A stretch of 64,000 bases of DNA from Pseudophaeobacter arcticus DSM 23566 (GTDB taxonomy: Bacteria > Pseudomonadota > Alphaproteobacteria > Rhodobacterales > Rhodobacteraceae), in contig NZ_AXBF01000005.1 of NCBI RefSeq assembly GCF_000473205.1, positions 124,001 through 188,000 of the forward strand, in the 5' to 3' direction. This document shows, one piece after another, positions 41,939 to 51,013 of this stretch (its first letter is position 1; each line of letters opens with the position of its first letter). Both the position numbers and the translations under genes were made by a program. The notes below the pieces were generated by a model. It saw only the letters and a list, made by a program, of their open reading frames with translations, searched no databases and was not told where the DNA came from.

Positions 41939-42373
41939 ATGTCGGCTGATCACGCCCCCGCGAGCGAGCTCAAACGCTCCGATCTGGCCAGGCTGACCGG
42001 CTGCAACCTCGAGACGATCCGTTATTACGAAAATGTCGGCCTGGTGCCTGATCCGCCACGCACCGCATCGGGCCATCGCCGCTACAGCACGGCACATGTG
42101 GAGCGGCTGAACTTCGTGATGCGCGCGCGGGACCTTGGCTTTACTATGGAAGAGATCCGCGGGCTGCTATCTCTCGTCGATCGCGGCAGCCACACTTGTG
42201 CCGAGGTCGAGCGGATGGGGCGCCACCATCTCGAGGTAGTGCGCGACAAGATCCGCGATCTCCAAGTGATCGAGACCGTGCTCGCTCAGACAATCGCACG
42301 CTGCACCGGCTCGGACACACCAGATTGCCCCCTGCTCGACGTCCTTAGTGCGGGACAGACCAAGTCAGAGTAA
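41939..42373 (+). CDS. merR: Mercury-responsive regulator MerR
   Basis: This 144-residue protein has a winged helix-turn-helix (IRYYENVGL) and the three Hg2+-binding cysteines of MerR: C87 in HTCAEV, C122 and C130 in RCTGSDTPDCPLL. It represses and, with Hg2+, activates the divergent merT-P-F-A operon from the operator at 41907-41921, and probably represses itself. The ATG follows aaggag by 7 bases. The gene ends 92 bases from the convergent virD4 gene. Confidence 0.95.
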   Translation: MSADHAPASELKRSDLARLTGCNLETIRYYENVGLVPDPPRTASGHRRYSTAHVERLNFVMRARDLGFTMEEIRGLLSLVDRGSHTCAEVERMGRHHLEVVRDKIRDLQVIETVLAQTIARCTGSDTPDCPLLDVLSAGQTKSE

Positions 42374-42465
42374 TCAGAAAGCTCGGTGGAATAGCTGTCA
42401 TACACGCGAATTGCAGCGAATGGCCGTTGTCCGCCCTCTATGACCGTCAGACCATGCCCACCGCC

Positions 42466-44469
42466 CTACCGGTGAATTGGCTTTTTGCCACCCTCCTCCT
42501 CTCGCAGCATCTCTTCCATTTCATCCAATCCATCGACAGCAGAGCGCATCTGCGCCTCATCATCCACGCCCACTGTCTCGGCATCCGCAACCTGGCCCCC
42601 AAAATCCATTTCCATCTGTCGCTGTTCCTCGGCGATTACGGCTTGAACGACAGGCGCAGTCTTCTTTGGGGTGACATCGGTTTGCCCTGACGATTGGCCA
42701 TCAGCAGCGTGGCGTGCGGCCTCAACGTCGGCGTCGGGTCCGCCTGCTCCGTCCGAAGGCGGCGTCATCGGCATGGCGCGCACACTCAGCGGCAGCGTGC
42801 CCTGCGGCCCCCCTCCCCCCGGCTTCGGAAACGGCAACTCCCCCGTCTGCGCCGCGTGGATCGCCTTGAACAGCCGATCGTCAAAATATTGGATCCGCTT
42901 CGCGCGGACCGGCATCTGGGCATCGATCACCATGACGATCTCGTCGAGCGGCAGGCGGCGCGCCTCATCCTCGGGCAGGAGAGAGCTTTCTTCGGTCCGG
43001 GTGGACTGGCTGCGTCCTTCAAAGGGGTTCTTGCCGATGGACTGGGAGCGCGTGATGACGGTCTTCGTGGTCTTGCCAACCGCCTTGCTCAGCTCTTCGA
43101 CGGTCTTCTCATCAGAAGGCGTCAGGTAGAGCTTCACGCCCGCGTTGCCCTGCAGGGCGCGGCGGGTGTTCTCGCCGTAGATTTCATCGAGGGCGGGGAT
43201 GGTTTGCGTGACCACAGCCAAATGCCCGCGATAGGTGCGCAGGGTCTCGATGCTCTCGACCACGATGGGCATCTTGCCCAAGCGATTGAACTCGTCGAGC
43301 ATGATCATCACTGGCCACGGCTCATCCGGCCCGGGGTCCTTTTCCTGCATCGCCGAGAGGAGATCGGAGAAGAAGAGCCGGATCAGCGGCGCGAGGGGTT
43401 TCACCATCAGCGGCTGGACCACGAGATAGACCGAAAAAGGCTTCTTGCGGATCGTGCGGAAATCAAAGTCCGAGACTGCCGTCGCCTCATCGATGGCCGG
43501 GTTCTGCCATTGATCGAGCCCCGAGGTCATCAGGAGCGAGACGTAAGAGGTCAGCGTGTCATTATTGGTCGAGGCCAGCCGGGTGAAGATCAGCTTGGCG
43601 GCCCTGTTGTCGACCTCGTGGCCGCGCGCGAAGTATTCCTTCTGCTTGTTCCCGCCCGAGGCGGCGATCCGATAGATTTCGCCCAAGGTGGGGCGCTTGC
43701 GCTGGAAGGCCAAGAGCCCTGCCGCCACGAAGAGATCGATCCCGCCCTTGAGGAGGCCCTGCACCCGGTCATTGTCGCTCTGCAGGAACAGCGTCGCCAG
43801 GAGCTGCAGTTCCATCTGCTGGCGCGCGGGATCTTTCAGTTGATGGATGCGCAGGAGCGGGTTGTAGCGATGGGTGCGCTTGCCCTCCCAATCGGTGGGG
43901 GCAAAGCGATAGACCTTGTCGCCTTGGCCTGCGCGGTGCCGGGCCGTTGCCTCGAAACACTCGCCCTTCACATCGAGCGTCACGGCGGAGCCTTGCCAGG
44001 TCAGCAGGTTCGGAATGACGAAGCCCGTAGTCTTGCCGCGACCGGTGGGGGCCACGATCAGCGCATGCGGGAAAACCTTCGAGCAGATGTAATTGGCGCG
44101 GGAGCCCGGCGGCCCCAGCTTGCCGAGGATGAACCCGGTGCCGGGCGCCCCGAAGAACCCATTGGCCTTCATCTCGCGCGCGGTCTGCCAATGGGTCTGG
44201 CCAAAGCGTGTCAGGGCGGACCCCGAGAGGGCGAGGCTCAGCATCAGGCCGGCGGCAGCGAAGCTGCCGATGATCAGGTGAATAAGTTGCGCATCCTCCG
44301 GGCGGCGGTCCAGGATCGCCAGATAGTTCTGCGCGATATATGCAAAGTCGATCTCGGCCCCGAAACCAAGGTCCTGGTAGGTCAGCACCGCCGAGGCGAT
44401 GGTATAGCCCATCGCCCCGGTCACCAGCGTCACCAGCAAGACGCCGGTTGCGATCCGCGCTTTTCCCAT
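42466..44469 (-). CDS. virD4: VirD4/TraG conjugative coupling protein
   Basis: This about 667-residue ATPase brings the relaxase-DNA complex to the VirB channel. Two membrane helices lie in the first about 90 residues, then Walker A IVAPTGRGKTTG and Walker B VMIMLDEFNRLGKM, the FxxxGK-type and QxxxQ-like motifs of the family being partly seen (VTQTIPALDEIYG). The ATG at 44469 is used here; a TTG at 44481 overlaps the relaxase stop and is possible. The C-terminal about 100 residues are acidic and Gly-rich, probably the substrate recognition tail. It is separated from the VirB operon by the mercury cassette. Confidence 0.93.
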   Translation of the reverse strand: MGKARIATGVLLVTLVTGAMGYTIASAVLTYQDLGFGAEIDFAYIAQNYLAILDRRPEDAQLIHLIIGSFAAAGLMLSLALSGSALTRFGQTHWQTAREMKANGFFGAPGTGFILGKLGPPGSRANYICSKVFPHALIVAPTGRGKTTGFVIPNLLTWQGSAVTLDVKGECFEATARHRAGQGDKVYRFAPTDWEGKRTHRYNPLLRIHQLKDPARQQMELQLLATLFLQSDNDRVQGLLKGGIDLFVAAGLLAFQRKRPTLGEIYRIAASGGNKQKEYFARGHEVDNRAAKLIFTRLASTNNDTLTSYVSLLMTSGLDQWQNPAIDEATAVSDFDFRTIRKKPFSVYLVVQPLMVKPLAPLIRLFFSDLLSAMQEKDPGPDEPWPVMIMLDEFNRLGKMPIVVESIETLRTYRGHLAVVTQTIPALDEIYGENTRRALQGNAGVKLYLTPSDEKTVEELSKAVGKTTKTVITRSQSIGKNPFEGRSQSTRTEESSLLPEDEARRLPLDEIVMVIDAQMPVRAKRIQYFDDRLFKAIHAAQTGELPFPKPGGGGPQGTLPLSVRAMPMTPPSDGAGGPDADVEAARHAADGQSSGQTDVTPKKTAPVVQAVIAEEQRQMEMDFGGQVADAETVGVDDEAQMRSAVDGLDEMEEMLREEEGGKKPIHR

Positions 44470-44477
44470 GGAGGCGC

Positions 44478-46811
44478 TCAATGGACCTGACCCCGCTCGG
44501 TCTCGCCATCCACGTCTGTCGCGCGGTGTTTTTCATATTCGGTGTCGGCAAGATCATCGACCACCTGGCGCAAGGCCTCCGTGTTGGCCGTCGCTGCATC
44601 CGATTGCAGGTAAACCTTGGCGACATAGAGCCGGTCGAGACGGTCCTCGAGAACCTTCTCCAGCGCATCGGCATCGCCGGATGTGAGCCGCTCAAGTTGA
44701 CGGTTATCAAGCACCCGCGCGATCTCGTCGCGGAAGGCGTCCCGCTCCGCCTCGGTCTCGAAGGGCGCGGACAACTCCCCCGCCCGCTCATGGTCCAGGA
44801 CACCCGCAATATCGTCTGCGAGGCGGTCGGCACTGCCAGACTGCGGCGCAGTTTCACCACGGGCTGCGAGGAGTGCGTCGCGCATGCCAGACCCGAGCCC
44901 GTCGCGCATCTCGGTTTCGCGGCGGACCTGATTGATGACCTCCGTGTCGCGTATCTCGACGACGGCCGCATAGGTCGCGCCAAGCCCGCGGGCGAGGTGG
45001 GACGGCATGTCCGGATAGCGCGCGCGCAAATCATCCGTAACTGCATCTGCAACGGGCGTGCGGATGTCGCGTCCCTCCATGATCCGGTCGACCTCGCGGG
45101 TGATCTCGCTGGCGCGGGCCGCATCGGTGATGGTCTCCCTGTAGGGCTCAGACCGATCGATCACATCGCCAGGACGTGCGAGCAAGTCCGGGTGTGCCTC
45201 GAGATAAGCGCGCTGCTCCGTCTCGATCCGGCGCTCCGCCCGTGAGACAACCTCCCAGTCCCGGTCCTCGATCTGCTGCGCTGTCAGGCCGTCTGCGCGC
45301 ATTTCCTGACGGATTGTCCCTTCCATCGCCCGGACCGCGCCCTCATGATAATGGAACCGCTCGCAAACCGCTTCTGCTTCCACGACGCCATCCCGGCGCA
45401 GCACGTTCTCGCGCTCCAACAGCGTACCAAGCTCGACATGCACATCGTTGAGAATGGCTCGCGCCTGTTCCAGATCGGCGCGGCGTTCGAGGTTCAGATC
45501 GCGCGTCTCGGCCACTTTGGAGAGATCATTGGCGATCCATTGATGCTCGAGCGCGGCGCTCGAGGCCCCGGTCTCGATCCGGGCCACCACTTCCGATGTG
45601 CTGATCCCGGTGCCCCGTAGTGCTACGTCAATGCGCGATCTCAGGTCGGGCTCGGCCAGTCGCTCGCGCTGGCTGGCATCGATATTGGCCTCGGAATAGA
45701 TCCCGCCTTCCGAGGGGGTCTCTGACAGCGTGGATGATCGCAAACCGAGAGGCTGCATGTGCTGGACCTGCGTCTGGATCTCGATGAGGCGTTTTTCCAG
45801 CACGGGGCGTTCCGCGTCAGGCTTCTCGGCGATCATGCCCTGCACCCGCGCGAGCTTCTCGGCATAGAGGCTTCTCAGATCCTCGAAACTTTGATCCTCG
45901 GCCATATACACATCTCCTGTTCGGTCCACCTGCCCGCCGCGCGCCAGCACCTCGCCCGCGCGGAAGAGTGCCGCGGCGATGTCTTCCCGGGCCTCCCGGG
46001 AGGCCTCTGCGGCAAGCGAATGGTAGACGGTTCTGGTGTTGACGATCTCCGCCAGCGTCCGGGTCAGGTCCTGCCCCACGCGTTCGCGCTCGCGGGGCGC
46101 GCGACCCTCTTCTTTCGCCGCATAAACCTCGCTGGTGCGGGCCGGGTAATGCACGACGCCGCGCTCCACCCGCCGCGTGGCTTCCAGCCGCACGCCGTAC
46201 TTCTCCGCCTCCTCGACCATGGCGAGGCGGAAATCGTCGTAGTTGAAGCGGTGGTTGCGCCCCAGAAAGAAGAACTCGCCTTCCTGCGAGCGGCGGTTCA
46301 GCACCAGATGCGCATGGGGGTGATCGCGGTCCTCATGCACCGCGATGATGTAGTCGAAATGCCCCGCATCGGTCTGGAAGAACCGCTCGGCCACATCCGT
46401 CGCAATGTCGCGCACATCCTCCCCGCGCGTGCCGATGGGGAAGGACATGAGCATGTGGGTGGTCTGTCCGAGCTTGGGCTTAAAGCCCGCATCCCACCGC
46501 TTGGCAAAGCGCTCCGTCAGGTCCTTGATGTCACCCGCCTCGAGCTTCGCCTTGCCATCCAAGAACCCGCTCGAGTCGACAATATGGGTGGACTTGGTGG
46601 TGAGGTAATCGAGCTGGTTTGCGAGCTGCGATTTGGTATGCGTGCCGCCGCCCCGGATCGCCTTGAAGACCGCTGGCCGATGCCCTGCTGCCGCACGCGT
46701 AAGCTGGGTCTGCTTGGCCACGTGCAAACCTTGCATCGAGCCCCGGACGCGGCTCCAGCCATCCCGGAAGACCTCGCCCGTGACGGCATGGACGGCATCA
46801 TTCAGCCGCAT
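44478..46811 (-). CDS. HUH relaxase (VirD2/TraI-like)
   Basis: This 777-residue protein nicks oriT and leads the DNA strand through the channel. The N-terminal third contains an HUH motif in VHEDRDHPHAHLVLNR (metal ligands His-x-His) and a likely catalytic tyrosine in the LDYLTTKST segment. The rest is a long helical region rich in Arg and Glu (coiled coils about residues 260-480), with no helicase motif. The ATG at 46811 follows gggag by 7 bases and overlaps the end of the upstream gene by 14 bases. The order relaxase then virD4 is usual for this kind of mobilisation module. Confidence 0.9.
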   Translation of the reverse strand: MRLNDAVHAVTGEVFRDGWSRVRGSMQGLHVAKQTQLTRAAAGHRPAVFKAIRGGGTHTKSQLANQLDYLTTKSTHIVDSSGFLDGKAKLEAGDIKDLTERFAKRWDAGFKPKLGQTTHMLMSFPIGTRGEDVRDIATDVAERFFQTDAGHFDYIIAVHEDRDHPHAHLVLNRRSQEGEFFFLGRNHRFNYDDFRLAMVEEAEKYGVRLEATRRVERGVVHYPARTSEVYAAKEEGRAPRERERVGQDLTRTLAEIVNTRTVYHSLAAEASREAREDIAAALFRAGEVLARGGQVDRTGDVYMAEDQSFEDLRSLYAEKLARVQGMIAEKPDAERPVLEKRLIEIQTQVQHMQPLGLRSSTLSETPSEGGIYSEANIDASQRERLAEPDLRSRIDVALRGTGISTSEVVARIETGASSAALEHQWIANDLSKVAETRDLNLERRADLEQARAILNDVHVELGTLLERENVLRRDGVVEAEAVCERFHYHEGAVRAMEGTIRQEMRADGLTAQQIEDRDWEVVSRAERRIETEQRAYLEAHPDLLARPGDVIDRSEPYRETITDAARASEITREVDRIMEGRDIRTPVADAVTDDLRARYPDMPSHLARGLGATYAAVVEIRDTEVINQVRRETEMRDGLGSGMRDALLAARGETAPQSGSADRLADDIAGVLDHERAGELSAPFETEAERDAFRDEIARVLDNRQLERLTSGDADALEKVLEDRLDRLYVAKVYLQSDAATANTEALRQVVDDLADTEYEKHRATDVDGETERGQVH

Positions 46812-47391
46812 GGGCAAACTCCCTCAGCGCGGCCGTGGCCTGCAGCTGCATCGCATCACGACGGCGGCGCAGAAGCAGATCGATCTCGTCAGCAGAATCC
46901 AGGATGAACCGCGCCAGCCCGCGCATCTGCGCAAGGCGCAATTCGGTGAACTCGGCACTCGTGCCCCCCACGGCCCCCTGCCCCTGCCGGTTGGCCTGCG
47001 TCATCTGCTTGGCAATCTGCGCGACCCCATTGCCGACCTCGTGCAGAGAGGCGCGGTAGCGCGCCATCTCTGCTGCCATCTGCGCGTCCGGAACGAACAC
47101 CCCGCCTGCCGCCTGAATGAGCCGCCTGAGCCCCTCGGCACGGCTCTCGATCCCGGCCTCGGCCAGCACCTCGTCGAGCGCCGCAAGCTCCGCAGCCGTG
47201 ACCTTCACACTGACTGCTGAGACCGGAATAGCGGTATCGGTCTGGCGCTCGGCATCAGCTTTGAGCGTGTACTGGATCGCCCGCACCGACACGCCAAACC
47301 GTTCCGCCAGCACTGAAGTGGAAACGCCTTCCGCAGCTTCGCGAACGATCTCCATGCGCTCCGCATCGATGAGGCGTTTTGAGCGAGACAT
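46798..47391 (-). CDS. Relaxosome accessory DNA-binding protein (MobC-like)
   Basis: This 197-residue protein begins with a helix-turn-helix-like part (VSTSVLAERFGVSVRAIQYTLK, residues about 24-45) and continues with a region resembling MobC or TraJ accessory proteins (residues about 90-160, GNGVAQIAKQMTQANRQG). It would bind near oriT and help the relaxase to open DNA, and may control its own operon. It is the first gene of the mobilisation operon and overlaps the relaxase gene. The promoter element at 47443-47456 lies 52 bases upstream. Confidence 0.8.
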   Translation of the reverse strand: MSRSKRLIDAERMEIVREAAEGVSTSVLAERFGVSVRAIQYTLKADAERQTDTAIPVSAVSVKVTAAELAALDEVLAEAGIESRAEGLRRLIQAAGGVFVPDAQMAAEMARYRASLHEVGNGVAQIAKQMTQANRQGQGAVGGTSAEFTELRLAQMRGLARFILDSADEIDLLLRRRRDAMQLQATAALREFAHAAE

Positions 47392-47442
47392 GCGAAGAAA
47401 GACCCCCTATTTCCTGCCACCTTCCACCAAGGCTGCCCCTAC

Positions 47443-47456
47443 CTTACGATAATATA
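47443..47456 (-). promoter_or_regulatory. Operator-like element upstream of the mobilisation operon
   Basis: On the minus strand the element reads TATATTATCGTAAG. It resembles ATATACTATCGTAAC at 25981-25995 and GTATATTATTGTATG at 23950-23964. A TTGACA box lies 6 bases upstream of it, so it may overlap the promoter of the relaxosome genes. Confidence 0.45.
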
Positions 47457-47862
47457 CCAAGCTGTCAATTATATACTTACGTCGCAATCAGGCTCAGGCA
47501 GCCTTGGTGTCCGCTTCACGCCGCGGCCCGCAGGGACGCGGCTCTGCCGCCCTCACCACCGGGCGACCCACCTGTCCCAGGGGTCCCGTCCGCCAGCCCC
47601 GCCCGAGGGTCTGGCCGAACACCCATGTGTTCGGACGGAACCGCGGGCGGGCGCAAACCCCTCCGACAGGGCGGACAGGCAGGGTCAAGGAGGGCCAGAT
47701 TTGGGCCCCCAAATCTCTGCCGCAAAAACCGGGAGGCCCTGGCCGATAGGTTTTTGTGGATGGCCCCCTTGAGGCTGACTGGCCGGTCTGTCGCGGCCTG
47801 TTCATTCCGGGCGGAGTGCGTCCGTTGAACGCGCAGGGACCGGCATCCCTGGAACAGGGATC

Positions 47863-47893
47863 GGGCCGCCCCAAGATCGTCCTGGGGCGGCCC
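47863..47893 (-). terminator. GC-rich hairpin after the 47910 gene
   Basis: A perfect 11-base-pair stem with a 9-base loop lies 17 bases after the stop of the small leftward gene. It could be a terminator or a part of oriT. A second small hairpin is next to it (47845-47861). Confidence 0.5.
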
Positions 47894-47909
47894 ATCCTCG
47901 TCAGAGGAT

Positions 47910-48116
47910 TTAGTCCTGGGGATCTTTCGCGCTCGGTGGGAACATCACCAGCTCCGAGACCGCGACCGGGAAGTCGAGCTTGAGGCTGAAGAACTCCGAG
48001 CCGTCCCCGTTGCGGGTGTTGCGGAACATCGCGCCCACGCGCTGAAAACGGGTGCGCTCCTGGCCATCGGTATCGGTGAACTTGACGGGGACGGTGGCGA
48101 TGTAGTGGTTGGTCAT
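47910..48116 (-). CDS. Small conserved-looking plasmid protein
   Basis: This 68-residue protein is probably cytoplasmic, with a beta-rich sequence (HYIATVPVKFTDTDG, RFQRVGAMFRN, FFSLKLDFPV). The ATG follows aaggag by 9 bases, which supports that it is a true gene. It resembles small plasmid proteins that accompany DUF736-type genes, but I cannot assign a family. The short loop between strands and lack of cysteines give no hint to activity. Confidence 0.7.
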   Translation of the reverse strand: MTNHYIATVPVKFTDTDGQERTRFQRVGAMFRNTRNGDGSEFFSLKLDFPVAVSELVMFPPSAKDPQD

Positions 48117-48654
48117 TTGGGTCTCTCCTTGTTGCGATGGGGATCACCCGGCACGGGGGCAAGAGGGCCGGTCGCAAGCGCAAATGCGGAGGGTCCGCGG
48201 CTAGCCGTGGAAGCCGTATTTGTGCTTGCCGAAGCGTGAGCTGAGGGCACGATTGGGCCGACCCCGTGCGATCCACATCTATGAGCAAAAAGGAGAGACC
48301 CGGATGACCCTTGCTATCACGCAGCCGCCACCATCCGCGTCCGCGTCCCGCCGAGCCTTGCCGGGGTGCTGACGGAGCCCGCCCGCGTGGATGCGATGTT
48401 CCGAAACATGCCCCGAGGGACGTGCAGGTCTTCAGCCTCATGTGCGACGTCTCGACCCCTCGCGTCTTGCGCTGCTGACGATGTGCGTGTGGTGCGCGCC
48501 ATCCCCAGCCCGTACCGATGCGGATGGGCCGCACGCTGACGTAACGGGTAGAAGGATGACGGTGCTGGCTGCTGCGAGCTGCCGATTACGCGTGACCGAC
48601 CGCACGCGCCATGAGACATGACGAAAGGGCCGCGCCAAGCGCGCCCCCCTCTCT
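48117..48654. other. Non-coding region, no gene seen
   Basis: Over these 538 bases open frames exist on both strands, but they are Arg- and Pro-rich and lack ribosome sites, as expected by chance in GC-rich DNA. The part next to 48117 should hold the promoter of the small leftward gene. I see nothing else in it. Confidence 0.5.
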
Positions 48655-49584
48655 TCAATCCTGCGACGCCTTCTTCGCCGGGTCCGCAACCCGCATGACC
48701 GTCAGACCTTTCGCTTCCGCCTTCTGCCCGAGGTTCAGCGCGACCCCGTTGCCGCCGAAGAGGACAACCCCCGTCGCCGCGAACTTGTCGTCGAGCATTT
48801 CGTCGTTGCATTTGAACGGTGCCGCCCGGCCATGCGCTGACCAGCGCGGATCGAAGCGCGCCTGCGCTACCCCGCGTGCCCGGGCCCACCGGGCCGCAAT
48901 CATCTCCGCCCCGTGCTTGCCACCCTTGTGGCAGAGGAAGATCTCCTGATTGCGGTTCTGCTTGATCCGTTCGCGAACCTTGTCGAGCGTGTTGAAGACC
49001 ACATCGACATCGGTCCAGTCGGTAGCGCCTGAGACGATCAGGGGAACCCCCGCGACTTTCGACTTCTCGGCGGTTTCGCGGTCGTGCTGCTCGAGGAGCT
49101 GCCGTGCCTCGAAGACCGCCCCGGTCTCTTGCGCGCGGACGCTTGCGCGCGACCCGGCTGCCGGGATGAAGGCGTGACCGGTCTCGATCTCGTAGCATTC
49201 CGCCGCCGCCTCGCTCATCACCTCGATGGCGCCGACGATCTCGCGCAGTTGCACAAAGCGCGCCTGCGCCTCCTCAATGGCGGTCTCGGCGATCTCCGAT
49301 CCATCGTGGGATTTTGCCAGGGCGCCGATCTTGTCGGCGGTGCGGTCGACCTCCTTGCCAAGCGCCAACTTGCGGCGCTGCAGGATCGTCGCGAGCCCGT
49401 GCGCGAGCGGTTCGATCTCCGCTTCGAGGCCGGTGTTGCGCAATTGCCCGAGCAAAGCCTCGAAGCTCTCGCGGATGATGCGGTCGGTCAGGACGTGATC
49501 CTCCGGGATCGGCAGCTGTGCGTCCTTCTCGGTCAGTCCGAAAAGCTCGATGGTCTCGTAGGTGTTTGCGGTGTCGTAAGCCAT
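48655..49584 (-). CDS. DUF2493-type plasmid protein
   Basis: This 309-residue protein has a helical N-terminal half (about residues 1-190, rich in Ala, Glu and Arg) and a C-terminal part like the DUF2493 family, with VSGATDWTDVDVVFNTL, FLCHKGGKHGAEMIAARWARARGV and VVLFGGNGVALNLG. This part has a Rossmann-like, SLOG-related pattern that in other proteins binds nucleotides. The family is common on Rhodobacteraceae plasmids; no biochemical role is established. The ATG at 49584 follows ggag by 8 bases. Confidence 0.82.
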   Translation of the reverse strand: MAYDTANTYETIELFGLTEKDAQLPIPEDHVLTDRIIRESFEALLGQLRNTGLEAEIEPLAHGLATILQRRKLALGKEVDRTADKIGALAKSHDGSEIAETAIEEAQARFVQLREIVGAIEVMSEAAAECYEIETGHAFIPAAGSRASVRAQETGAVFEARQLLEQHDRETAEKSKVAGVPLIVSGATDWTDVDVVFNTLDKVRERIKQNRNQEIFLCHKGGKHGAEMIAARWARARGVAQARFDPRWSAHGRAAPFKCNDEMLDDKFAATGVVLFGGNGVALNLGQKAEAKGLTVMRVADPAKKASQD

Positions 49585-50212
49585 GTCTGGTCTCCAGTGT
49601 TCGGTTATAGAGCCACCACGTGAGTGTGGGGGCATGGCCGAATGTCTGGTTTCCGAATCTGCCCGGGTCAGGGACGGCGCAGCCGCCGGCTTGCCGGGCG
49701 CAAAAGTTTTCCGCGCGCAGCACCCGACACATGCGCGCGCTCACGCACGGGACCGCCCCGCACCACAAGCGCCGCCCTCGCCGAAAAGTTTTGCGATCCT
49801 TGACGCGGGCTGATTTGGGGGCCATCCGGAGGATATGCTTCCGCACTCATGTGTGTGTGTTTTGACGGTAGGTTTGGCCGACCCGAGCAGGCAAACGGCC
49901 CGACCGGACGCGGGAGACGGATGCAGTGGCGGGATCGTTTTGGCCTCGGGCCAAAACAGACCAGAGCGCAATCCGGCGGAGCGGCCGGGGTGGGACGTGC
50001 TCGCGAGGCGGGCAAACCGGGATGCCGGGTGCGACGCCGCGGTGAGGCCGCATGGCCGAATGCGCGACGGACCGAAGGGCCGTTCTCCCCTGCGACACGC
50101 GCAGCCGAGCGGGGAGGCCGCAAGGCTATTGACGCATTTCGCTCGGTCGGCCCGACCTGCTTGCCAGAAGCGGCAAAATTCGGTAGTCTATTGGAGCACC
50201 AAGGAGTTTGCC
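49585..50212. other. Non-coding region between backbone and toxin-antitoxin genes
   Basis: No gene is seen in these 628 bases. The left end should have the leftward promoter of the DUF2493 gene, the right end the promoter of parD. The middle has an alternating GTGTGTGTG stretch near 49852 and is rich in GC; open frames there are not supported. Confidence 0.5.
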
Positions 50213-50488
50213 ATGAGCGTTCAAAAGCAATCTGTCAGTTTCACCGACACGGCCTACACATTTGCCAAGGAACTGGTCGAAGCTGGAGAGTACCCAAATA
50301 TGAGCGCGGCTGTTTCGGGTGAATTGGCGAAGGCCAAGGCAGAGCGAGATCGTGAACGGTCTTTGTTTGAGGCTGAATTGGAACGCCGCCTGTCTCTGCC
50401 ACTCGACCAATGGGAACCCGTCGGCGAAGCGTCCGACGTCACGGCCAGCGCACGGGCCCATCTTGCGGCGATGGCCAAAAAGACCTGA
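50213..50488 (+). CDS. parD: ParD-family antitoxin
   Basis: This 91-residue protein matches the ParD/CopG-like antitoxins: SVSFTDTAYTFAKELVEAGEYPNMSAAVSGEL is a ribbon-helix-helix motif for DNA binding and the C-terminal part neutralises the toxin. The ATG follows aaggag by 6 bases. Its stop overlaps the toxin start by one base (TGATG). The protein is likely to repress its own promoter. The pair would stabilise the plasmid. Confidence 0.85.
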   Translation: MSVQKQSVSFTDTAYTFAKELVEAGEYPNMSAAVSGELAKAKAERDRERSLFEAELERRLSLPLDQWEPVGEASDVTASARAHLAAMAKKT

Positions 50489-50820
50489 TGCGATTTATCA
50501 GGCATCCGTTCTTCGAACGGGACCTTATCGGTATCGTTGATCATATTGTCGACGTGACTGACGGTGACCTTGCAGCGGCGAGCCGTCGACTAGATGAAAT
50601 CGATGCCCTTATCCAGAACATTGCCGCAAACCCAAAATCTGGTGCTCGCCTCAGCGGCAAGTTGGACGGATGGCTGGTGCGCCATGGCGGCACCGGTCAG
50701 CGACTGACCATCGTATTCAAACCGCATGTAGACGCCGCACAGATATATCTCGCTCTTGTCGCGTTCGGCGGCCGGGATTGGATGAGACTGGCGTCAGCGA
50801 GACAGGTCTTCACTGACTAG
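50488..50820 (+). CDS. parE: ParE/RelE-family toxin
   Basis: This 110-residue protein has the ParE/RelE fold pattern: FFERDLIGIVDHIV, a helical pair, then NPKSGARLSGKLDGWLVRHGG and LTIVFKPHVDAAQIYLALVAFGGRDW. ParE toxins block gyrase and RelE toxins cut mRNA; which applies cannot be told by eye, though the place next to parD supports ParE. It ends the plus-strand pair and converges with an ankyrin gene. Confidence 0.85.
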   Translation: MRFIRHPFFERDLIGIVDHIVDVTDGDLAAASRRLDEIDALIQNIAANPKSGARLSGKLDGWLVRHGGTGQRLTIVFKPHVDAAQIYLALVAFGGRDWMRLASARQVFTD

Positions 50821-51013
50821 CCTTAGAGCCATGGAGTGGCCGGGAAGTTGTAGACCGGACCTTCGCTGCGCCGTGCGCGAACTGGTAGGATGCGGGACAA
50901 AGTGCCCTTTCGCTGCGGTTGCGCCAACGGCTGCTATGGGAAGGTTGCATTGAGGTTGGTGGGCACGGCAGCCTTCAAAATAGCACGATTTGGTAAGGTC
51001 ATTGCCCCACATC

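Larger units (their letters stand above)
47392..47909. other. Non-coding region upstream of mobilisation genes, candidate oriT
   Basis: No gene is seen in these 518 bases between the accessory gene and the small gene at 47910. It contains an AT-rich promoter part (47440-47490) and three inverted repeats: CCGAACAC-N4-GTGTTCGG (47615-47634), ATCCCTG-GAA-CAGGGAT (47845-47861) and an 11-base-pair stem GGGCCGCCCCA/TGGGGCGGCCC (47863-47893). An origin of transfer usually lies next to the relaxase operon and shows such repeats, so this is the best oriT candidate. The nick site was not found. Confidence 0.45.

Noticed and set aside
42694..44490. 598-codon plus-strand frame opposite virD4
   Set aside because: It mirrors the third codon positions of a strong, family-matched gene and has no family features.
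45759..46907. 382-codon plus-strand frame opposite the relaxase gene
   Set aside because: Antisense to the HUH relaxase; no ribosome site and no recognisable domain.
47494..48534. 346-codon minus-strand frame
   Set aside because: Arg- and Pro-rich, crosses the hairpin region and a better supported small gene at 47910-48116.
49840..49870. GTGTGTGTG run near 49852 as a functional repeat
   Set aside because: Only a few units long and not repeated elsewhere in the window; likely chance.
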